From NCBI GenBank assembly GCA_015492915.1, contig WGED01000668.1:1-9794 (forward strand): a stretch of 9,794 nucleotides of DNA, written 5' to 3'. The notes below the pieces were generated by a model, which saw nothing but the letters and a program-made list of their open reading frames with translations, did no database searches and had not been told where the DNA came from. This stretch comes from Cyclobacteriaceae bacterium. Its GTDB lineage: Bacteria > Bacteroidota > Bacteroidia > Cytophagales > Cyclobacteriaceae. Shown here piece by piece: positions 1 to 6,294 of the stretch (the first letter of the stretch is position 1; every line of letters starts with the position of its first letter). The translations under genes and the position numbers were made by a program.

Positions 1-2502
1 CTTTTCTTCCGTGTCAAACAGCTTGGCGATCTCATCAAAACTCTTGTCGTCCCTGCCCGTCTTGTAATCCACGATCCTCACGATGCCGTCTTTCCGTTCG
101 ATCCGGTCGATGATGCCTTTGAGGCCGACGGCAAACCCTTTTCCGGGCAAGGGGATGTTCATAACAAAACCCTTCTTATCGCCCGCCTCCACACCGAGCA
201 GCTCGAACGGCGCCCGCGCCATGTCATAATCCAGCACTTTCCGCACCATCTTTTTAATGATCTCCCGCGCTAGCAGGTTCTGCCCTTCGAAATGAAAAGC
301 TTCCCCTTCCACACCGAACTGATGTGCAAATTCTGCTTCGATCTTCTTTTCCGCCTCCTGTTTCAACGCCTTCACATCATCAGCCGTCACCGTCCTGTGC
401 CCGTCACGGTCGAACGGCTTGTAGAGTGCTTCCATGACGTGGTGCATGATATTACCGAAGACCATGGCATCCACCTCCTCGGCCATTTTTTCCTGCTCGA
501 ACAGTCCGCGCACATAGTGGAAATAAAACTTCAACGGACAGTCGAGATAGCTGTTGAGCGCCGAGGGGGAGAAGCGGTGCTTCATGCCGTTTTTTGACGT
601 AAAGTCATGGAGCCTGTCCATCACCCTGACGCTTTTCGGCACGGTGATCTGACGAGGGTCTTCGATGGTGACTGCCGTAGAAACCGTCGTTTTCGATACG
701 CTGATGCCTGTTTCCTGCTGTATCTGGCGCACGAACCGGCTCACTTCCGTGTTCTCTTCGGAGGTATTGTAAATGAGAAAAACGCGTTTTGCCCGCTGCA
801 TCAGTCTGTAAAAAATGTAGGCGTGCATCGCGTCGTGATGATCGGTCTCGGGCATGCCGTAGGCCTTGCGGATGCTGTAGGGGATGAACGATACATTGCC
901 CGCAGCGGGCGGCAGCACCCCCTCACTCGCCGACATGATGACCACATTGTCGAAATCGAGGTTTCGCGACTCCAGGATGCCCATCACCTGCAGGCCGAGC
1001 AGAGGCTCGCCCTCAAACGGCAGCCGCTCGTTGCGCACCATCTGGCGGAAGAGCTTCTGAAACCCTTCGCGCGACAGCCTGAGCCTGCGGTCGTTGATAA
1101 ACTGCCTGAGCCTGTTGAGCACGGTGTAGAAATGATAGAAAAATTCCCGTTCCATCCTGTCATCGGTATGGGCGCTCAGCCACAACAACACCTCGCGGAG
1201 GTATTCCGAAAAATCCTCCGGATGTTTTGAAAAAATAATCGTCAAAATCTCATGTGAATCGTCAAAGAAACGCCGCGGCACCCACACCATGTTCTTTTTA
1301 ATGATGACTTCGGCCTTTTCCTTTACAGAAATGTCAACCGCTGCCAGCAGCGGATCAAGCAGCACGGTGAGCACAGATCTGAAGTGGTATGCGCCCTTGC
1401 TCTCCGACGTCACCTGCAGATTGATGAGCGCGTCGAGGAGGTTGTACACCGTGCTCGATGAGAGGGGATATCCCATCGTCACGTTGAGTTTTTCGACATT
1501 TCGCGGCAGCGCATGCAGCACGGGAAACAGCAGGTTGTTATCGGGCAGGATGACAGCGGTACGCTCATCTGGAGGGCTTTCGAACAATTCGAGCAGGGCT
1601 GCGGCGGTCTGTGCCTGGCCCGTTTCCGAGGTCACCTCATAAACTTTTATTGTCTTGCCGGTCTTTGCGAAAGTATTGCCGTAAGACGGTAAAAAGCTCT
1701 TTGTCAGCACTTTGTTGCCGTATTTCATCTCTCTCAGAAAGCGCCCCGCCTCCTGCCTGCTGTCGTTGAGATAGAAATCATCCGCATCCCAGAATATCTC
1801 CGCGTTGCCGCCTTGCAGAAAATGCGTGATGATGATCACTTCACTATTCGACAGGGCGTTGAAGCCCGCAAATATTACCGGATCGTCTATGGAAATTTGG
1901 TCATTTTTGGCTGCTTCGGCCACCTCTCGATATATCATGCCGTCGTAGGCGAGTCCCATGCTGCGCAGGTTTTCCCTGAAAAGGGAATAAACGGCGAACA
2001 TATTTTCCCAGATGCGCAGAAAGCCCTTCTGATGCGAGGAGAGCCTGTCGCCGAAGCTTTTCCAGAACTCCGCGATCACACTGCGTTGGTCATCGTCGAG
2101 AAAGGTGAGGTCGTTCTCAATGTTTTTGACATGGGCGAGATTCCTGAAGAGCTGCTCTGTGTCGATCATGAACTTGTCGGCCTCATCAAAATCACCCAGC
2201 ATGATGTTGCCCCAGTAATAAAACCGCTCGAAAGGCTCGTCCGATTTATTGAGCTTACCAAAAACCGTGTAAAGTTCATAGATCAGCTCGAGCTTTCCGG
2301 TCGTTTTCAACGGCGAAAAATTCTTGATGAAATCCTCGATGGTGCGTATCGCGGGCGACCACAGTGGCCTGCCTGCCATTTCAGCAAGGTATTTCTGAAA
2401 GAACAGCCCTGCGCGCCTGTTGGGAAACACGACCGTGACCCTGCCGGCGTCGTCTCCGAACCGCTCAAGCACATGCTTCGCTATTTTTTGCAGAAATCTC
2501 AT
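1..2502 (-). CDS. addB: AddB-like PD-(D/E)XK nuclease subunit, 3' end cut by window
   Basis: Reading the minus strand from ATG at 2502 gives 834 open codons to the window edge, so the C-terminus is missing. The protein matches the Bacteroidota AddB-like family (inferred inactive UvrD-type helicase fold plus C-terminal RecB-type nuclease), the partner of AddA in end resection during double-strand-break repair in the cytoplasm. The N-terminus has VVFPNRRAGLFF (residues 24-35), where classical AddB carries a Walker A loop; no GxGKT/S is present. A degenerate helicase-like segment with ASEGVLP lies near residues 510-530. The nuclease domain is clear: C655 in DCPLKFYF, GNIMHH with H687/H688, GIIDR with D799, and IVDYKTG with D812 and K814, the usual H-D-DxK order. 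C655 is the only cysteine visible. Family members are about 950-1000 residues as I recall, so roughly 120-160 residues lie outside. The start sits 1 nt after the addA stop, behind an SD-like AAAGGTGG. A generic PD-(D/E)XK annotation is the cautious alternative. Confidence 0.93.
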   Translation of the reverse strand, partial: MRFLQKIAKHVLERFGDDAGRVTVVFPNRRAGLFFQKYLAEMAGRPLWSPAIRTIEDFIKNFSPLKTTGKLELIYELYTVFGKLNKSDEPFERFYYWGNIMLGDFDEADKFMIDTEQLFRNLAHVKNIENDLTFLDDDQRSVIAEFWKSFGDRLSSHQKGFLRIWENMFAVYSLFRENLRSMGLAYDGMIYREVAEAAKNDQISIDDPVIFAGFNALSNSEVIIITHFLQGGNAEIFWDADDFYLNDSRQEAGRFLREMKYGNKVLTKSFLPSYGNTFAKTGKTIKVYEVTSETGQAQTAAALLELFESPPDERTAVILPDNNLLFPVLHALPRNVEKLNVTMGYPLSSSTVYNLLDALINLQVTSESKGAYHFRSVLTVLLDPLLAAVDISVKEKAEVIIKKNMVWVPRRFFDDSHEILTIIFSKHPEDFSEYLREVLLWLSAHTDDRMEREFFYHFYTVLNRLRQFINDRRLRLSREGFQKLFRQMVRNERLPFEGEPLLGLQVMGILESRNLDFDNVVIMSASEGVLPPAAGNVSFIPYSIRKAYGMPETDHHDAMHAYIFYRLMQRAKRVFLIYNTSEENTEVSRFVRQIQQETGISVSKTTVSTAVTIEDPRQITVPKSVRVMDRLHDFTSKNGMKHRFSPSALNSYLDCPLKFYFHYVRGLFEQEKMAEEVDAMVFGNIMHHVMEALYKPFDRDGHRTVTADDVKALKQEAEKKIEAEFAHQFGVEGEAFHFEGQNLLAREIIKKMVRKVLDYDMARAPFELLGVEAGDKKGFVMNIPLPGKGFAVGLKGIIDRIERKDGIVRIVDYKTGRDDKSFDEIAKLFDTEEK

Positions 2503-2503
2503 G

Positions 2504-5500
2504 TCACGCCACCTTTATCACCTTATTGAGTCCGATGTACAGCAGCCAGGCCTCGACCCGCGCGTAACCCATTTGCTGCAGCAGGTTACGGTAAGCAGCC
2601 ACCTGTCGCTTGTCCGCTTCCTTCTCTGCCCCTGTCTTGAAATCGACGATCACGGCACGATCACCTTTGATCATCACACGGTCGGGGCGCTTTTGCGGCG
2701 CACCGATCATGATCACGGACGCCTCCCGCTTCACTTCCCAGCCCGTGGCGAACCACTTTTTCACTTCCGGGTTAGCAAACACACTTTGAAGTTGTTCCAT
2801 GAGAATCCGGTGATTTTCCGCCGTGATTTTCCCCTCACGCTCATACTGTGCCAGCAAAGGTTCCAGCTCTTCCTCCCTGTCGATATTGGCCAGCACTTCA
2901 TGCGCCAGCAGCCCGTAATGCACCTTGTCGCGGCTCTCACGGGTGAAGATGCCACCGCGGCGCCTGATGGCCAGCCGCTCGCGCCATTCCGACGTGCTGT
3001 AACCGGCCAGCATCATCTCCTCCTCCTGCGATGTCATGGCCTCCCCGCCCCCTTCGATCGTTCCGATGGAAAAAATGGTCTTATTCTCATGCCTTTCCTC
3101 CGTCACGGCGTCAGGGAGCTCAGCCCCTTCGAGCACCTTGCGCAGGGCGTCGCCGGCGTTTCTCATACTCTTTCCTTCGGGCGGGCAGTTGACCAGCAGG
3201 AACTCCTCCGCCCTCGTCAGTGCCACATACAGCAGGTTGAGGTTGTCGATGTGCGCCCGGATCATCTCCTCGAAATAGTCTCTTGCAAAGAAGGTGTCGG
3301 CAAGCCTGCCGCTGTATTTCACAGGCAAAAAGCCCATTTTTCCATAGGGTTCTTCGTCGGTCCGGCACCACAGGATGTTCTCCTTGCGGGTGTCGTTATC
3401 GAGCAGCCAATCGGCAAAAGGGATGAGCACGGCACGAAACTCGAGACCCTTCGACTTGTGGATGGTCATCACGCGGATGGCGTTGACGCTGCCGGGGATT
3501 TGCACGGAGATACGGCTGCCCTTCTCTTCCCACCATTCGAGGAAATCCCTGATGTCGCGGTTGTCGTTGGCGAAAAACTCACGGACGGCATCCTGATATA
3601 CCTGCAAATATTCTCGATGATCGCCTCCGCCGAGCCCGAGCAGCCTGATCACCTGCTCGTTCATTTCGTACAACGGCAGTCTGATAAGCGTCTGCGCCTC
3701 TTCGAGAAACCCTTCCGGAAGGACATCCTCGCTCAACAGATCGCCGAATTCCTTAATATCGTCATCACCCTCTTTCGAAGTGATCAGAGAATAATTGAAA
3801 CAAACTTCCGCCAAGGCAACCTGATCGCCGTTTTGCAGGTGCCGCACTAAATTGACGAGCAGCCTGACGACGGGCGCGTTGCCGAGATACAGCGACTCAC
3901 TCGTGATGGCGTCGTAGCAATAGCGGTCATGAGCTTCGGGCGATTTTTTATGGCTGATCAGTTTCTCGATCACCTTGCGGCCATCCTCGGCAGTGCGCAC
4001 CAGCACGGCGATGTCACGCGCCTGCATCCCCGCACCCTGCAGCCGCTCGATAACCTTCGGCAGATCGTCCAGCACCTGCTCTTTCCATGAAATCTCATCG
4101 TTTTTTTCATAGGCTACGATCTCAATCCCGCCGCGTGAAGGGTCAAGGTTCTTGTCCGCTACATTCTGCACCGCATCCCCATATAGCGATACCACATCAC
4201 AGGCCATCTGCTCCAGCGCCTCCCTGTCAGCCTGTGACAATGAGGATCCGCCTATTTTTGCTACAAACTCATATTGCAGCATGGGCGGCACGAAGCTGAA
4301 CACCGTGTTGTTGAACTGCACCACTTTCCTGCAACTGCGCCAGTTGGTGTCGAGCGTGCGTTCGGCGGGATGCCACGAGGCGAGATCTTCCCTTACCTTG
4401 TGCAGTATCAGGCTCCAGTCGCCGCCGCGCCAGCGGTAGATCGACTGCTTGCCGTCGCCCACGAGCAGGCTCTTGTATCCTTGTGACAACCCGTTGATGA
4501 TCAGCGGCTTGAAGTTGTTCCACTGCACGCGCGAGGTGTCCTGAAATTCATCTATGAGAAAATGGCGGTACCAGGTTCCTGTTTTTTCATAAATGAACGG
4601 GGCATCATTCTCCGCAATAATCTTTTGCAGAAAAACAGGTACATCGGATATCAGCATCACATCGTGCTCCCGGCGGTAACGCTTCAGCTCGTCGATGATC
4701 TTGCGCAGAATGCCATAGACGTGGAAATTCCTCAATACCTCTCCGGCCGTGACATAGTGCATGAAATTATCATCATAATGATCCACGAGGTTTTGGGTCA
4801 GTCCCAACAGGCCCGCCTCGAGGATATCCTCTATTTCTGATGCTCTCGGTGCCTTGCTTGCCGCCCACTTTGCGGGTTCGTCAAGCGCCCTGCGGAGTGT
4901 ATCGGTAGGCTCAAACTTATTTTTCAGGATTTTGTCATAATGTGCCGCGGGGCCCCTTGATTTTCCTGAAAAATCCTCCACCGACAGACCGTAATCTTCC
5001 ATCAGCCCTTTGGCCTGTATTGCCAGGTCTTTTTGATATTTTTCAAACTTCGTCCTGATCGTTCTGATCTCCTTCAGGAAGCCTTTGAGCCTGGCTGTGT
5101 CCGTCTTCAGCAAATCATTACTCACACTGCCAAACGACTCCCTGAACACCTCTCCCGCCAGCTTCTCGATCTGCGGCCTGATGTTCCATGATCTGCTCTC
5201 GTCGATGTTCTGATATGAAAAATCAACCATCCATTCCGTCAGTTCCTTCTCCTCGTCCAGCTCGCCGATGATACGGTCGATGACCTCCTGCATGATCTTC
5301 ACCTGATCGAGCTCGACGGTGAAATTGCCCAGCAGGCCCAGCTCGCGCGCGAAGGATTTGACCACCTTCTGGAAGAAGGCGTCGATGGTGCTGACGGAAA
5401 AGCGCGAATAGCCGTGGAGGATGTTTTTCATGGCCAGACGGGCATTTTCGGCGATCATATCACCGGGGAGGCCGGTCATTTCATGAATGGTCTCTCTCAG

Positions 5501-5722
5501 GGCCTCGTCCGTGTTTTCCGCCAGTTTGTCCAGAAAATCGAGGATGCGCTCTTTCATCTCGCGCGTGGCCTTGTTGGTGAAGGTGACGGCCAGCACCTTG
5601 CCGTAGAGGGAGGGGTCGGTCACGCACAGGGCGATATACTCCACTGCCAGGCGCCACGTCTTGCCCGATCCCGCCGACGAGCGGTAAATAACAAAGGTTT
5701 CCGGTGTATGAGATTTGGCCAT
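2504..5722 (-). CDS. addA: AddA-like UvrD/REP-family helicase-nuclease (RecB-like)
   Basis: This 1072-residue SF1A helicase-nuclease is the motor subunit expected to unwind double-stranded ends in an ATP-dependent way and, with the downstream nuclease subunit, produce a 3' tail for RecA. All helicase motifs are intact: Walker A SSAGSGKT (15-22, K21), motif Ia AVTFTNKATREMKERI (45-60), STIDAFF (111-117), Walker B DEFQDTS (391-397), motif III VGDGKQSIYRWRGG (421-434), motif IV LDTNWRS (457-463), motif V TIHKSKGLEF (753-762) and motif VI YVALTR (832-837). A RecB-type nuclease domain closes the protein, with H941 in LLAHEVL, D1014, D1027 and K1029 in VDFKTG, and QVAAYR at 1040-1045. It therefore looks competent for both activities. 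ATG 5722 places Walker A at the expected distance from the N-terminus; upstream is AT-rich with no strong SD. The gene follows a broken NTF2-like gene by 26 nt and precedes addB by 1 nt. The order addA then addB is the reverse of addBA in Bacillus subtilis. Confidence 0.95.
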   Translation of the reverse strand: MAKSHTPETFVIYRSSAGSGKTWRLAVEYIALCVTDPSLYGKVLAVTFTNKATREMKERILDFLDKLAENTDEALRETIHEMTGLPGDMIAENARLAMKNILHGYSRFSVSTIDAFFQKVVKSFARELGLLGNFTVELDQVKIMQEVIDRIIGELDEEKELTEWMVDFSYQNIDESRSWNIRPQIEKLAGEVFRESFGSVSNDLLKTDTARLKGFLKEIRTIRTKFEKYQKDLAIQAKGLMEDYGLSVEDFSGKSRGPAAHYDKILKNKFEPTDTLRRALDEPAKWAASKAPRASEIEDILEAGLLGLTQNLVDHYDDNFMHYVTAGEVLRNFHVYGILRKIIDELKRYRREHDVMLISDVPVFLQKIIAENDAPFIYEKTGTWYRHFLIDEFQDTSRVQWNNFKPLIINGLSQGYKSLLVGDGKQSIYRWRGGDWSLILHKVREDLASWHPAERTLDTNWRSCRKVVQFNNTVFSFVPPMLQYEFVAKIGGSSLSQADREALEQMACDVVSLYGDAVQNVADKNLDPSRGGIEIVAYEKNDEISWKEQVLDDLPKVIERLQGAGMQARDIAVLVRTAEDGRKVIEKLISHKKSPEAHDRYCYDAITSESLYLGNAPVVRLLVNLVRHLQNGDQVALAEVCFNYSLITSKEGDDDIKEFGDLLSEDVLPEGFLEEAQTLIRLPLYEMNEQVIRLLGLGGGDHREYLQVYQDAVREFFANDNRDIRDFLEWWEEKGSRISVQIPGSVNAIRVMTIHKSKGLEFRAVLIPFADWLLDNDTRKENILWCRTDEEPYGKMGFLPVKYSGRLADTFFARDYFEEMIRAHIDNLNLLYVALTRAEEFLLVNCPPEGKSMRNAGDALRKVLEGAELPDAVTEERHENKTIFSIGTIEGGGEAMTSQEEEMMLAGYSTSEWRERLAIRRRGGIFTRESRDKVHYGLLAHEVLANIDREEELEPLLAQYEREGKITAENHRILMEQLQSVFANPEVKKWFATGWEVKREASVIMIGAPQKRPDRVMIKGDRAVIVDFKTGAEKEADKRQVAAYRNLLQQMGYARVEAWLLYIGLNKVIKVA
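2509..2516 (-). promoter_or_regulatory. Shine-Dalgarno-like site for addB inside the end of addA
   Basis: The minus strand reads AAAGGTGG followed by CGTGAC and ATG at 2502, so the purine-rich core lies 6 nt before the start codon. It overlaps the last codons of addA. Most starts in this window lack such a site. Together with the TGACATG junction it supports ATG 2502 as the addB start and suggests translational coupling. Confidence 0.6.
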
Positions 5723-5748
5723 TTTAAAATTGTCCGATTTATAGGGGG

Positions 5749-6081
5749 CTAAGCCTCCATAATCTTCCCATTTTCATCAAATCTGAAGAAATCCATGGTC
5801 ACATATTCCTCATTGCCCGGCTATACCTGGTGGGTGTGCAACACTACCAGGTCGCCCTCGGCCACTGCGCGGATAAATTCGATGGATTTTTCAGGATATT
5901 CCCCGGCCATTCTGTCAAAATAATCGATGATGGGCTGCTTGCCGTCACCAACCAGCGGATTGTGCTGCATATACTCGTTGCCGACGTACAATTCTACTGC
6001 CTTCCGGGGGTTGCCTTCATACGACATTTTGTAAAAAGCAATGGCGTTGCTTTTATTCTCCCTTAATTTGTCAGTCATCAT
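5749..6081 (-). pseudogene. NTF2-like / SnoaL-like protein gene, broken by in-frame amber stop
   Basis: From ATG 6081 (MMTDKLRENK) the frame encodes 86 residues matching the N-terminal two thirds of small SnoaL-like/NTF2-like proteins (cone-shaped alpha+beta fold, often about 130-140 residues). Recognisable parts are NAIAFYKMSYEGNPRKAVELYVG, written here only as a region (residues 13-35), then YMQHNPLVGDGKQ, YFDRMAGEYPEKS and EGDLVVLHTHQV. A TAG at 5823-5821 stops the frame, yet the same frame continues with family-like residues PGNEEYVTMDFFRFDENGK before a second TAG at 5751-5749. Homologues as I recall read HQxWPG here and end in a segment like KIVEHWD. The amber codon thus sits where Trp (TGG) is expected, one G-to-A change, and the usual C-terminal tail is absent (KIMEA, stop). 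The remaining protein would lack the last strands of the fold. Family members vary widely in substrate, so no reaction is assigned. An in-frame extension upstream to 6153 looks non-coding. A sequencing error could explain the first stop but not the missing tail. Confidence 0.8.
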
Positions 6082-6121
6082 GGTTTGTTTTTTATAAGTG
6101 GTCAGTAATAGATTTATTCTA

Positions 6122-6140
6122 ATGCATTGCAAACATGCAT
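6122..6140. repeat. Decayed third copy of the REP-like unit
   Basis: Positions 6121-6140 align without gaps to 6221-6240, exactly 100 bp away, with 13 of 20 identities. They share the core TTGCAAAC (6127-6134). Apart from the first base, all six differences are transitions, each A or T here against G or C in the other copy. That pattern fits an old copy drifting toward AT. The stem CGCGTT/AACGCG is no longer intact here, though a new ATGCAT self-complementarity has appeared. Chance similarity of a short sequence remains possible. Confidence 0.45.
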
Positions 6141-6219
6141 AAAATAGCTGCAATGGAAAAACGGCATTTTTTCATGAAGCTATTTTCCTGCAATGGCAGG
6201 TTTAGGCCTGAAATACTTC

Positions 6220-6288
6220 GCACGCGTTGCAAACGCGCGCTAGTTCCATAGTTTTATTTAACAGCTGGTGCGCGTTTGCAACGCGTGC
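6220..6288. repeat. Perfect 19-bp inverted repeat, REPIN-like doublet
   Basis: GCACGCGTTGCAAACGCGC (6220-6238) is perfectly complementary to 6270-6288, with a 31-nt AT-rich spacer, and pairing can extend inward with G-T and G-C pairs. Each arm is also a small hairpin on its own: stem CGCGTT/AACGCG with a 3-nt loop (GCA in the left arm, TGC in the right). Two inverted short palindromes around a spacer is the layout of a REPIN, the mobile form of REP sequences moved by RAYT (TnpA-REP) transposases. It starts 6 nt after the stop of the repeat lipoprotein gene, so in RNA it would fold into a strong 3' hairpin that could protect or end the transcript. No T-run follows on either strand, so it is not a canonical intrinsic terminator. 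Genome-wide copies cannot be seen from here. Confidence 0.7.
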
Positions 6289-6294
6289 CGTAGA

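Larger units (their letters stand above)
6082..6294. other. 213-bp intergenic region rich in inverted repeats
   Basis: This is the longest non-coding stretch in the window, between the stop of the repeat lipoprotein gene and the start of the NTF2-like pseudogene. It holds a REPIN-like inverted repeat, a decayed copy of its unit, a 9-bp inverted repeat (6141-6149 with 6178-6186) and a small perfect hairpin CCTGC-AATG-GCAGG at 6187-6200. I see no convincing open reading frame. The best promoter-like match upstream of the pseudogene is CATGTTTG (minus strand, 6137-6130), one mismatch from the Bacteroidota TAnnTTTG box, but no properly spaced -33 TTG goes with it. Confidence 0.6.

Noticed and set aside
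607..1230. Plus-strand open frame of 207 codons within addB
   Set aside because: Antisense to a well-supported nuclease gene; His/Val-rich composition typical of a mirrored frame and no family resemblance.
1..2502. Treating the addB-like gene as truncated or broken
   Set aside because: The frame is uninterrupted for 834 codons up to position 1; the missing C-terminus is due only to the window boundary.
2420..3850. Long plus-strand open frame of 476 codons
   Set aside because: It lies wholly antisense to the addAB genes, whose motifs are intact. Its translation shows no recognisable domain and it comes from GC-rich codon mirroring.
6082..6153. N-terminal extension of the NTF2-like frame to 6153
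   Set aside because: The extra residues (MQLFYACLQC...) do not resemble the family, whose similarity starts just after MTDKLRE, and they overlap the decayed repeat unit.
6220..6288. Reading the 19-bp inverted repeat as a rho-independent terminator
   Set aside because: No T-run follows the stem on either strand, and each arm is itself palindromic, which fits a REP-type repeat better.
6121..6288. CRISPR array
   Set aside because: There are only three short, partly inverted and diverged units without regular unique spacers, and no cas genes nearby.
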